Below, one piece after another: positions 19,064 through 27,897 of a stretch of 64,000 nt of DNA. Both the position numbers and the translations under genes were made by a program. Source of the DNA: Candidatus Competibacteraceae bacterium (GTDB lineage Bacteria; Pseudomonadota; Gammaproteobacteria; Competibacterales; Competibacteraceae); assembly GCA_003989085.1 (NCBI GenBank), contig RXIV01000003.1:1-64000 (forward strand), read 5' to 3'. The stretch's first letter is position 1; each line of letters opens with the position of its first letter. The notes beneath the pieces were generated by a model, which saw only the letters and a program-made list of their open reading frames with translations, ran no database searches and was not told the origin of the DNA.

Positions 19064-20623
19064 ATGTCATTCATCCAGATTTACGATACGACTCTGCGCG
19101 ACGGGACGCAGAGCGAAGGTTTCACCCTTTCCGGTCACGATAAAATCCGCGTCGCCCGACGGCTGGACGATTTGGGCGTGGCCTTTATTGAAGGCGGCTG
19201 GCCCGGCTCTAATCCCAAGGATGCCGAATTTTTCGAGCGCGCCCGTGATCTGGAGTGGAAAACCGCGCTGATTGCCGCCTTTGGTTCGACCTGCCGGGTC
19301 AAAGGTGGCCCGGAAGACGATGCCAATCTCCAGGCCCTGCTCGATGCGCGGACCCCGGTCTGCACGATTTTCGGCAAAACCTGGACCTTGCACGTCACCG
19401 ATGTGTTGCTCACCACGCTGGAGGATAACCTGCGGATCATCGAGCAATCGGTGGCTTACCTGCGTGCCGAAGGGCGTCGGGTTATTTACGACGCCGAGCA
19501 TTTTTTCGACGGCTATCGGGCTGATCCGCCCTACGCCATCGAGACCCTCAAGGCCGCGATTCGCGGTGGGGCTGAGACCGTAGTGTTCTGCGACACCAAC
19601 GGCGGTGCCTTGCCCTGGGAGGTGGAAGCCATCCTCCGCGAGGTGAAAGTGTCCATCGACCACCCGTTTGGCATCCATACCCACAACGACGGCGGGAGCG
19701 CGGTCATCAATGCGCTGCTGGCGGTGCGTGAAGGCGCGGTCCAGGTGCAGGGCACGATTAACGGCGTGGGCGAGCGTTGCGGCAACGCCAATCTCTGTTC
19801 GGTCATGGCCAATCTGGAACTCAAGATGGGTCGCCGCTGCTTGCCGGAAGACGGTCTGAGCAAACTGTACGAGCTGTCGCATTTTGTCGATGAAGTCGCC
19901 AACGTGACGCCCAACGATCATCTGCCTTACGTCGGCAAGAGCGCTTTTGCCCACAAGGGCGGCGTTCATGTGGCGGCGATGCGTCGTTCGGCCCAGTCCT
20001 ATCAGCATGTCGCGCCGGAGCGGGTAGGCAACAAGATGCGGGTCGTCGTCTCCGCGCTGTCGGGGCGGGCGAATCTTCTCAGCAAGGCCGAGGAGCATGG
20101 CGTGGATGTCAGCAGTGTGGCGGATGTGGTCGGTGTGCTGAACGATGTGAAAGAACTCGAAGCACGGGGTTTTTCCTTCGAAGCCGCCGAAGCCTCGGTC
20201 GCCATGATGCTCAAGCGCCAGCAGCCCAGTTACCTGCCGCTGTTTGAACTGGTTGATTTCCTGGTCAACGTAGAGCATCGCCAAGGACGCGGTATTTTTG
20301 CCGAGGCGATGGTCAAGCTGAAGGTGGGCGAGGAAGTGCTGCACACCGCCGCCGAGGGCAATGGCCCGGTGAACGCCCTCGACCTGGCCCTGCGCAAGGC
20401 GCTGATCGGGCATTACCCGGCGATTGCCTCCTTCCATTTAGCGGATTACAAGGTCCGCATTCTGGAGGGCCAGAATGGCACCGAAGCGATCACTCGCGTG
20501 CTGATTGACACCCGCAATACCACTCGACTCTGGAGCACTGTCGGCGCGAGCGCCAACATTATCGAAGCCTCTTGGCAGGCGCTGGTCGATGCGGTGGAGT
20601 ACGGGCTGTCGGTCGCGCATTGA
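19064..20623 (+). CDS. cimA: (R)-citramalate synthase
   Basis: Condenses pyruvate and acetyl-CoA to citramalate, the first step of threonine-independent isoleucine synthesis. At 519 residues from ATG 19064 (MSFIQIYDTTLRDGTQ) it matches the CimA group rather than LeuA. It carries the DmpG/LeuA-type barrel with LRDG, the metal site HTHNDGGSAVINALLA and NGVGERCGNANL, and a C-terminal LeuA allosteric domain (about 390-519) that binds the end product. A TTG start 21 nt upstream is possible but has no better signal. It sits between leuD and leuB, so the cluster can serve both leucine and isoleucine supply. No leuA is in the window. Confidence 0.93.
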   Translation: MSFIQIYDTTLRDGTQSEGFTLSGHDKIRVARRLDDLGVAFIEGGWPGSNPKDAEFFERARDLEWKTALIAAFGSTCRVKGGPEDDANLQALLDARTPVCTIFGKTWTLHVTDVLLTTLEDNLRIIEQSVAYLRAEGRRVIYDAEHFFDGYRADPPYAIETLKAAIRGGAETVVFCDTNGGALPWEVEAILREVKVSIDHPFGIHTHNDGGSAVINALLAVREGAVQVQGTINGVGERCGNANLCSVMANLELKMGRRCLPEDGLSKLYELSHFVDEVANVTPNDHLPYVGKSAFAHKGGVHVAAMRRSAQSYQHVAPERVGNKMRVVVSALSGRANLLSKAEEHGVDVSSVADVVGVLNDVKELEARGFSFEAAEASVAMMLKRQQPSYLPLFELVDFLVNVEHRQGRGIFAEAMVKLKVGEEVLHTAAEGNGPVNALDLALRKALIGHYPAIASFHLADYKVRILEGQNGTEAITRVLIDTRNTTRLWSTVGASANIIEASWQALVDAVEYGLSVAH

Positions 20624-20647
20624 ATCCCGAATTTCAAGTGAGCATTC

Positions 20648-21706
20648 ATGAAAGCAACTATCGTTTTACTCCCTGGTGATGGCATTGGCCCGGAAGTGGT
20701 CGGTCAGGCGGTCCGGGTGCTGGATGTTGTCGCCAGCCAATTCCATCACGAATTTACCTACCAGGAACGCCTGATGGGTGGTTGTTCCATCGACCGGTTC
20801 GGTTCGTCGCTGACTGATGAAACCCTGGCGGATTGCCAGGCGGCGGATGCGGTGCTGCTGGGTGCGGTCGGTGGACCAAAATGGGATGACCCGAACGCCA
20901 AGGATCGCCCCGAACGCGGACTTCTCGCCTTGCGTAAGGGGTTGGGCGTGTTTGCCAACCTGCGCCCAGTCAAGGTTCATCCGGCGCTGATCGACGCCTC
21001 GCCGCTCAAACCGGAAAAACTGCGGGGCGTGGATATTCTGGTCATCCGCGAGTTGACCGGTGGCCTGTATTTCGGCTGGCCGAAGGGCCGCGATAGCAAG
21101 GATGGCCGCGAGCGGGCCGTCGATACCCTGGAGTATTACGACTATGAAATTCGCCGAGTGATGGAACTGGCGTTCAAACTGGCCAAGGGTCGCCAGCGCA
21201 AGGTGACCTCGGTCGATAAGGCCAACGTCCTCGAATCCTCGCGGCTATGGCGACAGATTGCGGTACGGGTTGGCGCAGAGAACCCGGAGGTCGCTCTGGA
21301 ACATGTGCTGGTGGATACCGCCGCCATGCGCCTGATCACTGGTCCAGCTGGAATGGATGTGGTCGTTACCGAGAACATGTTTGGCGACATTCTGACCGAT
21401 GAGGCTTCAGTGCTGGCGGGTTCAATGGGGATGCTGCCCTCCGCCAGTCTCGGGGCCGGCCGGGTCGGCTTGTATGAACCGATTCACGGCTCAGCCCCTG
21501 ATATTGCCGGGAAAGGCATCGCCAATCCGATTGGCATGATCCTGTCTACTGCCATGCTGCTGCGCTACTCGCTGGAGCTGGAGGCGGAAGCGGCGACGAT
21601 TGAAAAAGCAGTGGATGACACCATCACGGCCGGCGCGCGCAGCGCTGACCTGGGCGGGAAGCTGACCACCCAGCAGATGGCGGACGAGATCATCCGCCGA
21701 CTCTGA
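20648..21706 (+). CDS. leuB: 3-isopropylmalate dehydrogenase
   Basis: Oxidatively decarboxylates 3-isopropylmalate (and beta-methylmalate from the citramalate route) with NAD. The 352-residue length is usual. Landmarks are [11 protein letters not shown] at the start, the substrate arginines in [35 protein letters not shown], the metal site [24 protein letters not shown], and the NAD loop [18 protein letters not shown]. It is the last gene of leuC-leuD-cimA-leuB, 24 nt after cimA. Confidence 0.97.
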   Translation: MKATIVLLPGDGIGPEVVGQAVRVLDVVASQFHHEFTYQERLMGGCSIDRFGSSLTDETLADCQAADAVLLGAVGGPKWDDPNAKDRPERGLLALRKGLGVFANLRPVKVHPALIDASPLKPEKLRGVDILVIRELTGGLYFGWPKGRDSKDGRERAVDTLEYYDYEIRRVMELAFKLAKGRQRKVTSVDKANVLESSRLWRQIAVRVGAENPEVALEHVLVDTAAMRLITGPAGMDVVVTENMFGDILTDEASVLAGSMGMLPSASLGAGRVGLYEPIHGSAPDIAGKGIANPIGMILSTAMLLRYSLELEAEAATIEKAVDDTITAGARSADLGGKLTTQQMADEIIRRL

Positions 21707-21736
21707 CCTCTTCCCCGTCCACCCAACCGCTTCCTG

Positions 21737-22171
21737 ATGGAATCACGCATCGCTGACATTACCCATGTCATCCAGCTCTCGGTGGCACCCGCGTTCCTGC
21801 TGGTCGCCATCGGCAGCTTGATCACGATCCTGAGCGCCCGGCTGGGGCGGATTGTGGATCGCTGGCGGGTACTTCAGGACCGGTTAGGCTCGCTGACGGG
21901 CGACCCGGCGGCAGCGCTGGCGCAGGAACTCGCGGTTTTGACTCAACGCGGTTCACTGATCTACTTCGCGATCCTGTCCGCCGTGCTAGGCGCATTGCTG
22001 GTGTGCCTGGTCGTCGCCGGGGCGTTTCTCGGGGCGCTGCTGGAGGTGAAACTGGCCGAGGGGGTAGCTGGCCTGTTCATCCTGGCTATGGTGACGATGG
22101 TGGTGTCCTGGAGCCTGCTCCTGCGCGAGGTCTATCTAGCCATTCGCATCGGCACCCGCCCGCGTCGCTAA
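21737..22171 (+). CDS. DUF2721 family membrane protein
   Basis: A 144-residue membrane protein. The first helix, VIQLSVAPAFLLVAIGSLI (about 11-30), is followed by the conserved cytoplasmic LSARLGRIVDRWRVL. Two further helices lie at about 77-105 and 112-135. This is the usual DUF2721 arrangement; the function of the family is not known. It lies 30 nt after leuB and may ride on the leu transcript. Confidence 0.88.
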   Translation: MESRIADITHVIQLSVAPAFLLVAIGSLITILSARLGRIVDRWRVLQDRLGSLTGDPAAALAQELAVLTQRGSLIYFAILSAVLGALLVCLVVAGAFLGALLEVKLAEGVAGLFILAMVTMVVSWSLLLREVYLAIRIGTRPRR

Positions 22172-22229
22172 TCACACCAGAACCGGGTGGTTCAGCCGCT
22201 CAACTAGCGTTCGATTTCTCAAGTCGGCC

Positions 22230-23111
22230 CTAAATCCGGCTCAGCAATTCCGCCTTTTTAGCTGCGAACTCTTCAGCGCTGAGAATCCCCCTGGCGTGCA
22301 AGTCAGCCAGCCGCTCAAGGAGGGCGAACAGGTCATTGCCACCGCTATGGCCAGAGGTTGGTTCATAAACAGGAGGGGGTGAGGGTGGCGATGAATGGGT
22401 TGCCGGGTTCGGCGCAGAGACCCACGGCGCTTGACCATCGACCGACACGACCGGCAAGCGGTTGACTTCGACCAGCCCATACTGACTGGACAACGTGAGC
22501 GATCCACCGTAGCCCTGCTGCTGCGAGAACCCGCCGATTTGATGATCCAGCGTATCGTAGATCGTGACCTGACCACCGACTTCAATCGCCAAGCGCTGGG
22601 CCTGGGCGAAGTAGGCGTAACGCACGCCGTTTTGTGACCCAGTGCTGGTCGGCCAGCGCAAATCCGCCCCCCACCAATCACCTGATGAACCGTTGGCCGG
22701 TGGAATAAACAGGCTCACCGGCCCCACCGGTCCCGATCCATTCTGTTGTTGCTGGACTCCATCGCCGGATTGTGGGCAGTAGGAGCTGTCTTGCGATAGA
22801 TCCCCTTGGCGCTGCGACTGAAAACTGCCACCTGGCATCCAGTCCGGTTGGTGGCTCAGTACGGTGGACAATTCGCTGCACAGCCCGTCAACGCGACTTT
22901 TCAGTGCGTGGTTAAACAAATCTGAAAGCATGGTCATGCCGCCCGGCATCCATTGGCCGGAGCCGCCAAATTCGGGGTGATTGAATTGCGCCATGCTGCC
23001 TTGTCCGTGGATCACGGCGTCCAGCATGGACAAGACAGCGGCGGGACTGAAACCGTATCGTTGGGCCAGATCGGCAACGACCTGCTGACCAGCGGGAGAG
23101 AGCGGTTGCAT
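22230..23111 (-). CDS. SHOCT-domain protein of unknown function
   Basis: A 293-residue protein from ATG 23111 (MQPLSPAGQQVVADLAQRYG); an upstream in-frame start at 23435 would run across the cas6 start region and is less likely. The first ~90 residues are helical (FSPAAVLSMLDAVIHGQG). The middle is Gly/Ser/Gln-rich and low complexity. A following beta-rich part (RYAYFAQAQRLAIEVGGQVTIYDTLDHQI) is compact. The C-terminal 30 residues (LERLADLHARGILSAEEFA..KAELL) are a SHOCT motif, found at the end of many oligomeric bacterial proteins. No signal peptide. It diverges from cas6 with about 200 bp between. Confidence 0.75.
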   Translation of the reverse strand: MQPLSPAGQQVVADLAQRYGFSPAAVLSMLDAVIHGQGSMAQFNHPEFGGSGQWMPGGMTMLSDLFNHALKSRVDGLCSELSTVLSHQPDWMPGGSFQSQRQGDLSQDSSYCPQSGDGVQQQQNGSGPVGPVSLFIPPANGSSGDWWGADLRWPTSTGSQNGVRYAYFAQAQRLAIEVGGQVTIYDTLDHQIGGFSQQQGYGGSLTLSSQYGLVEVNRLPVVSVDGQAPWVSAPNPATHSSPPSPPPVYEPTSGHSGGNDLFALLERLADLHARGILSAEEFAAKKAELLSRI

Positions 23112-23308
23112 GTGGGGATTCTCTTGAGTAGGAAGGGCGGGATAGCGTAGACCGTTGTTAAACGGAAGTAAGGGCTGGCGATTGTATGTGAGTTGGGCTT
23201 GAGTCCGATAACCCGTCGTCAAACTGGATTTCTTCAAGGGCAGGGTAGCCGCTTCCCGCAAGCTTGCCATTCCAGCCAGCCGGCGTCGATGCTGGCATCC
23301 TTTGCGCG

Positions 23309-24334
23309 ATGAACGATACTGATGTCTCCTCATTGCCCAGGATTGCCGCCATGCCCGTCGCCGACTCCCACGCCACTGTCTCGCTCGCGTTGCCCGTTGC
23401 CCGTTACCGACTACATTTTGTCGCCCAGGAACCACTGCACCTGCCGGCCTACGCCGGTTCGGCCTGGCGTGGCGCGTTCGGCCACGCCCTCAAGCGGCTG
23501 GTCTGTGTCACCCGCGAGCCACGCTGCCCGGACTGTCTGCTGTACCGGTCATGCAGCTACCCTTACCTGTTTGAAACGCCGCCTGATCCGGCGGTCGCAG
23601 CGCTGCGCAAATACCCGGCAGCCCCACATCCCTTTCTGTTGCGCCCGCCGGTGGACACTCGCCGACCGCTGGCGGCAGGCGAAGAGACCATACTGGATCT
23701 GAATCTGTTTGGTCATGGTGGCCGCTATCTGCCCTATGTGATTCACGCCCTCGAACAGGCGGCGGAGCGCGGCTTGGGCGGTCATCGGGGCCGGCTGGCG
23801 CTCACTGCGGTGGATCAGGAAGATAGCGCCGACTGGACTCGCATTCATCAACCGGGCAAGCCGTTGACCCCACAACTGCCCCGGATTCCCGAACCGCCGC
23901 CGGTTCCCAACTGGCTGAAGCTGACGTTTGAAACCCCGCTGCGACTGGCGGTGGACAATGACCGGATCACCCCGGAAACCTTCCGTTTCACCCATCTGTT
24001 CGGCAGCCTGCTGCGGCGGATTTCGCTGCTGATCGCCTTCCATACTGACCAACTACTGGAAGCAGATTTTGCCGCGTTGGCGCGGGCGGCGGACGCTGTG
24101 CCGCTGATCGCGGTTCGGCTGCGCTGGCATGACTGGAGTCGCTATTCCTCGCGCCAGCAAACCACGGTGCCGATGGGTGGGCTGGTGGGGACGATAGAAC
24201 TGGCCGGCGACGGACTGGAACCGTTCTGGCCGTATCTGTGGCTCGGCCAGTGGACCCACGCCGGCAAGGGTGCGGTCATGGGGCTGGGTGGTTACCGGAT
24301 CGAGACTGTCTCGTCGGCAAAATCGGCTGTCTAG
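23309..24334 (+). CDS. cas6: CRISPR pre-crRNA processing endoribonuclease Cas6
   Basis: Cuts the repeat in pre-crRNA to make crRNAs. From ATG 23309 (MNDTDVSSLP) it is 341 residues; MPVADSH at 23351 is another possible start. It is a RAMP protein: the N-terminal half has YRLHFVAQEPLHLPAYAGS and a cysteine-rich insert (CVTREPRCPDCLLYRSCSY) seen in this Cas6 subfamily. The C-terminal half ends with the glycine-rich loop GKGAVMGLGGYRIE typical of the Cas6 C-terminal domain. It heads a three-gene run (cas6, Csm6-like CARF protein, cas10 fragment) leading into the repeat array at 26055. Confidence 0.88.
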   Translation: MNDTDVSSLPRIAAMPVADSHATVSLALPVARYRLHFVAQEPLHLPAYAGSAWRGAFGHALKRLVCVTREPRCPDCLLYRSCSYPYLFETPPDPAVAALRKYPAAPHPFLLRPPVDTRRPLAAGEETILDLNLFGHGGRYLPYVIHALEQAAERGLGGHRGRLALTAVDQEDSADWTRIHQPGKPLTPQLPRIPEPPPVPNWLKLTFETPLRLAVDNDRITPETFRFTHLFGSLLRRISLLIAFHTDQLLEADFAALARAADAVPLIAVRLRWHDWSRYSSRQQTTVPMGGLVGTIELAGDGLEPFWPYLWLGQWTHAGKGAVMGLGGYRIETVSSAKSAV

Positions 24335-24417
24335 CCGGCAAGCTTGCCACCTCTGCATTTTTACAGTATCGGGTTTATTGTCGCGTCACCTGAACTATAT
24401 TGAAATAAAAACGCGCC

Positions 24418-25623
24418 ATGAATCCAAAAAGCTACTCACGTCGCATTCTGTTGTGTGTCTCTGGCCTGTCGCCACAGATCGTCACAGAGACTCTCTACGC
24501 CCTGACCTTGCCGGGCGAAATCCAGTTTGTACCGACCGAAGTCCACCTGCTGACTACCGCTGAAGGTGCGGAGCGGGCGCGATTAACCCTGCTCAGCGAC
24601 GATCCGGGCTGGTTTCACCGATTGCGGCAGGATTACGGTCTGCCGGAAATCCGGTTCACGCTGGATACCCTTCACATTCTGCGCAGCGCTGAAGGCCGGT
24701 TGCTCGATGACATTCGCAGCGCCGCTGATAACGAGGCGATTGCCGATGCGATCACTGCCGTAGTGCGTGAGTTGACCGCTGATCCACAGTGCGCGGTTCA
24801 TGCTTCCATTGCCGGTGGGCGCAAAACAATGGGCTTCTATCTCGGTTATGCGCTGTCGTTGTTTGGCCGCCCGCAGGATCGGCTGTCGCATGTGCTGGTC
24901 TCCAGCCCGTTTGAATCCAATCCGGCGTTTTTCTACCCCACCCCGCAGGAGCGGGTGATTTATGGCCCGGATCAGCAACAGCCGCTCGATGCCAGCGCGG
25001 CCACCGTGATGCTGGCGGATATTCCGTTCGTGCGGCTGCGCGATGGTTTGCAGGAAGCGCTGTTGGAGTCCGGGGCCAGTTTCAGCGCGGTCGTGGCGCA
25101 GGCCCAGCGCAATCTGGCCGCGCCGCGCTTGGTTCTCGATTCCGAGAGTTACCGACTGCGCTGCGGGGAGACCGTACTGAGCTTGCCACCGGTGGAGTTT
25201 GCCGCTTACGCCTGGCTGGCGCGACGGACCCTGGCGGGTCAACCCGGGGTGTGCCGCAACCGGATCAGCGCCGCCGACACGGCCGAATTCCTAGCTGAAT
25301 ACCGAGCCTTGCACTGCGAATGGGATCAGGAAATGGACCGGGTGGAACAGGCGTTGCGTCCCGGCATGGATACCCGCTACTTCGATAATCGCCTCACCCG
25401 TATCCATCGGCGGCTGATCCGGGCGCTCGGCAAACCCGGCGCTCAGCCCTATCTCGTCCACAGCGATAAAAAGCGCCCGGAGTCGCGCTATGCCTTGATC
25501 CTGAAGCCGGAACAGATCCGGTTTGTCGGCGAGGAGGCGGAAGGTGGCGCCGGGACTTTTGAGGAAGATTGCATCGTCAATGGACAGGACTTACCGGTTT
25601 TTATTCACAACTCGTCGCTCTAA
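24418..25623 (+). CDS. CRISPR-associated CARF protein, Csm6/NE0113 family
   Basis: A 401-residue protein of the type III accessory family called NE0113 or 'ring nuclease Csm6', whose members sense or degrade cyclic oligoadenylate made by Cas10. The N-terminal CARF-like domain (about 8-190) shows ILLCVSGLSPQIVTETLYAL, SIAGGRKTMGFYLGYALSL and LVSSPFESNPAFFYPTP, all family hallmarks. The rest (about 215-320: LDSESYRLRCGETVLSLPPV, FAAYAWLARRTLA) looks like a winged-helix domain; that call is inference. No HEPN R-x4-6-H motif stands out. It follows cas6 by 83 nt and precedes the cas10 fragment by 9 nt. With Cas10's cyclase lost locally, its ligand source is unclear. Confidence 0.85.
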   Translation: MNPKSYSRRILLCVSGLSPQIVTETLYALTLPGEIQFVPTEVHLLTTAEGAERARLTLLSDDPGWFHRLRQDYGLPEIRFTLDTLHILRSAEGRLLDDIRSAADNEAIADAITAVVRELTADPQCAVHASIAGGRKTMGFYLGYALSLFGRPQDRLSHVLVSSPFESNPAFFYPTPQERVIYGPDQQQPLDASAATVMLADIPFVRLRDGLQEALLESGASFSAVVAQAQRNLAAPRLVLDSESYRLRCGETVLSLPPVEFAAYAWLARRTLAGQPGVCRNRISAADTAEFLAEYRALHCEWDQEMDRVEQALRPGMDTRYFDNRLTRIHRRLIRALGKPGAQPYLVHSDKKRPESRYALILKPEQIRFVGEEAEGGAGTFEEDCIVNGQDLPVFIHNSSL

Positions 25624-25632
25624 GGAAAATCC

Positions 25633-26028
25633 ATGTCTGCCGCATCTGTCGTCCACAACGGTGAAAGTCGGCTCTATGCTTCCTGCCGGGTCGCATTGGC
25701 TGGTTTGCTCCATGATCTTGGCAAACTGGCCGAACGCGCCGGTTTGGCCGTCGAATCCGCCACGCTGGAAAAGAACGTCCATCAGTACAGCCCCTATCAC
25801 CAGACTCACGCCAAGGATCGCGGCTGGTTTTCCCATAAACACGCCGCCTATACCGCCTTGGCGTTTGACCAGATTGAAGCCTGGTTGCCCAAAGTGCGGG
25901 GAGATGCGGAAACAGCGCCATTTGGCGGAGTTGTGGATGACTCGCTGATCAACGCCGCCGCCCGCCACCATCGCCCGGAAACCTGTTTGCAATGGATCAT
26001 CGCCACTGCCGACCTTAAGACAAAATAG
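25633..26028 (+). pseudogene. cas10: Cas10 N-terminal HD domain, truncated
   Basis: A 131-residue open frame matching the first part of Cas10, the large type III effector subunit. LAGLLHDLGKLAERAG carries the HD pair at 27-28, followed by SHKHAAYTALAFDQIE and INAAARHHRPET..QWIIATAD, the usual HD-nuclease landmarks. In full Cas10 (about 700-1000 residues) the sequence after IATAD continues as the SSG/ER segment and then the GGDD cyclase. Here it changes at 26014 to LKTK-stop. The stop context contains TTAAGAC (26015-26021), which is the last 7 nt of the CRISPR repeat. Deletion by recombination with the array is the simplest reading. The fragment could still give an isolated HD protein. Confidence 0.85.
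26015..26021 (+). repeat. seven-nt remnant of a CRISPR repeat end
   Basis: TTAAGAC equals the last 7 nt of the 37-nt repeat. The distance from it to the first complete repeat (26022-26054, 33 nt) fits the spacer sizes of the array (34-36 nt), so it is best read as the end of a lost repeat followed by a surviving spacer. Confidence 0.6.
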
Positions 26029-26054
26029 ACTAGAAGATTAAAAACTGATTATCG

Positions 26055-26373
26055 CTTTCAAATGTAGCCCTGATTAAAAAGGGATTAAGACTTTCGCCCT
26101 CAGCAACGTATCGGGCACGCCGCCGCTTTCAAATGTAGCCCTGATTAAAAAGGGATTAAGACGGCGTCATGGGCGCGGCCGCTTCCAGTGCTGCATCCTT
26201 TCAAATGTAGCCCTGATTAAAAAGGGATTAAGACCAACTTCGGATTTTCAAACAACTTGTTTCTTATCCCTTTCAAATGTAGCCCTGATTAAAAAGGGAT
26301 TAAGACGTACCAAAGAGCGACAGACGTTTCCGTCGGCCAGTCCTTTCAAATGTAGCCCTGATTAAAAAGGGAT
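26055..26373 (+). CRISPR. CRISPR array, four full repeats and one truncated repeat
   Basis: The repeat is 37 nt, CTTTCAAATGTAGCCCTGAT followed by TAAAAAGGGATTAAGAC. Full copies, identical to each other, are at 26055-26091, 26126-26162, 26198-26234 and 26270-26306. A fifth copy at 26343-26373 lacks the last six bases and runs into GATTCTTCG. Spacers are 34, 35, 35 and 36 nt. The repeat can fold through CCCT/AGGG. Read on the minus strand it begins GTCTTAATCCC and ends ATTTGAAAG, which looks like the ATTGAAA(C/G) ends of many type I/III repeats, so transcription from right to left is possible; the direction is not settled. The repeats are much richer in A/T than the flanking genes. Confidence 0.97.
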
Positions 26374-26562
26374 GATTCTTCGTTGTTTTTTGCGGAACGG
26401 GTATTTCCAATAGGGATATTGGCCCACCAAGCCAACTTGTGGTTAGGTGAATGCCCTTGCAGACCAATCGATTATTGATGAGCTAACCCTTGCGGGTCAC
26501 ATTTACGAGGCACTAAGCTCTGGCTTTCACAAGAACCCACGAAGAACTTGAAAGGAACCGCC
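26374..26562. other. spacer between the CRISPR array and the UDP-sugar dehydrogenase gene
   Basis: Holds no clear gene. A short frame from GTG 26448 ([20 protein letters not shown], ending KNPRRT) is too short to judge. If the array reads right to left, this would be its leader, but it is not strikingly A/T-rich. AAAGGA just before 26563 is the ribosome-binding site of the dehydrogenase. Confidence 0.4.
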
Positions 26563-27840
26563 ATGTTTGATCTCAGCACCACCCGGATAGGCGTCATTGG
26601 TCTCGGCTACGTTGGCTTGCCGCTGGCAGTTGAATTCGGCAAGCACTTTCCCACACTTGGCCTGGACACCAACGCTGCCCGCATCCGGGAATTGCAGGCC
26701 GGAACTGACAGCACCCTGGAAGTCGCCCCCAACGACCTGCGTCAAGCCGGGCAGTTGCGCTATACCCACCATGCCGAAGACCTGGCCGATTGCACCGTCT
26801 ATATCGTCACCGTGCCGACGCCCGTCGATGAATACAAACGCCCGGACTTCTCGCCGCTCATCAGCGCCAGCACCACCGTAGGCAAACTGCTGAAACCCGG
26901 CGATGTCGCCGTCTACGAATCCACGGTCTACCCCGGCGCAACCGAAGAAGTCTGCGTACCTATCCTCGAACGGGAATCAGGACTGCGATTCAATGCCGAC
27001 TTCTTCGCCGGCTACAGCCCGGAACGGATTAACCCCGGCGACCGGGAACACCGCCTCACCACGATCCGCAAGGTCACGTCCGGCTCTACACCGGAAGCGG
27101 CGACCTTCGTCGATGCGCTATACCAGCGAATCATTAGCGCCGGCACTCACCTCGCCTCCAGCATCCGGGTCGCAGAAGCGGCCAAGGTCATCGAAAACAC
27201 CCAGCGCGATGTCAACATTGCCCTGATTAACGAACTGGCGCTGCTGTTCAACCGCTTGGGAATTGATACCGAGGAAGTGTTGCTGGCCGCCGGCACCAAG
27301 TGGAATTTCCTGCCATTCCGCCCCGGTCTGGTTGGCGGCCACTGCATCGGCGTTGATCCCTATTACCTGACCCACAAGGCGCAGCAAATCGGCTTTCACC
27401 CGGAAATGATCCTGGCCGGGCGGCGGGTCAATGACGGAATGGGCGCGTATGTGGTGCAACGGGTCGTCAAGTTGATGACTCAACAACGGCTGCCGGTGAT
27501 GGATGCCCGAGTGCTGGTGCTGGGCCTGGCTTTCAAGGAAAACTGCCCGGATTTACGCAATACCCGGGTGGTGGACATCGTGCAGGAATTTCGCGACTAC
27601 CACGCCCAGGTCGATGTTTACGATCCGTGGGTAGACCGGCAGGAAGCGCAGCATGAATACGGCATTGACTTGGTGGCCGCACCGAAACCGGGTCATTACG
27701 ACGCGATCATTCTGGCGGTCGCCCACCGACAATTTCAGGAACTGGGTGCAACCGGCCTTCGGGCGCTGGGCAAACCGGGCGCGGTGCTGTTTGACGTGAA
27801 GTATTTGCTGCCAGCAGGCGAAGTGGACGGGCGGTTATGA
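26563..27840 (+). CDS. tviB: UDP-sugar 6-dehydrogenase, TviB/WbpO type
   Basis: Oxidises a UDP-N-acetylhexosamine at C6 with NAD to the uronic acid, for capsule or O-antigen. The start at 26563 follows AAAGGA; 425 residues is usual. The Rossmann motif [11 protein letters not shown] lies at 10-20, [16 protein letters not shown] is the NAD-ring region, and [12 protein letters not shown] follows. The catalytic cysteine is about C261 in [30 protein letters not shown] marks the C-terminal UDP-binding domain. The TviB/WbpO rather than Ugd group is suggested by these stretches; GalNAc or GlcNAc as substrate is inference. No other glycan genes are adjacent. Confidence 0.92.
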   Translation: MFDLSTTRIGVIGLGYVGLPLAVEFGKHFPTLGLDTNAARIRELQAGTDSTLEVAPNDLRQAGQLRYTHHAEDLADCTVYIVTVPTPVDEYKRPDFSPLISASTTVGKLLKPGDVAVYESTVYPGATEEVCVPILERESGLRFNADFFAGYSPERINPGDREHRLTTIRKVTSGSTPEAATFVDALYQRIISAGTHLASSIRVAEAAKVIENTQRDVNIALINELALLFNRLGIDTEEVLLAAGTKWNFLPFRPGLVGGHCIGVDPYYLTHKAQQIGFHPEMILAGRRVNDGMGAYVVQRVVKLMTQQRLPVMDARVLVLGLAFKENCPDLRNTRVVDIVQEFRDYHAQVDVYDPWVDRQEAQHEYGIDLVAAPKPGHYDAIILAVAHRQFQELGATGLRALGKPGAVLFDVKYLLPAGEVDGRL

Positions 27841-27872
27841 GCGGTCGGTAGCCAAACACAGCCCACCGGGAC

Positions 27873-27896
27873 CGGAAATTCTGCGGTTAATTTCCG
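27873..27896. terminator. convergent hairpin between tviB and a PP2C-like gene
   Basis: Perfect 8-bp arms CGGAAATT and AATTTCCG around CTGCGGTT lie between two convergent genes and touch the stop of the minus-strand gene. A role in ending both transcripts is likely, although neither side has a long T run. Confidence 0.45.
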
Positions 27897-27897
27897 A

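Noticed and set aside
19067..20437. 456-codon open frame antisense to cimA
   Set aside because: The high GC content of the cimA codons leaves the opposite strand free of stops. The antisense protein has no recognisable domain, while cimA is clear.
26022..26054. Stretch before the first full repeat considered as a normal leader
   Set aside because: It is only 33 nt, starts right after a 7-nt repeat end, and adjoins truncated cas10, so it is better read as an orphan spacer.
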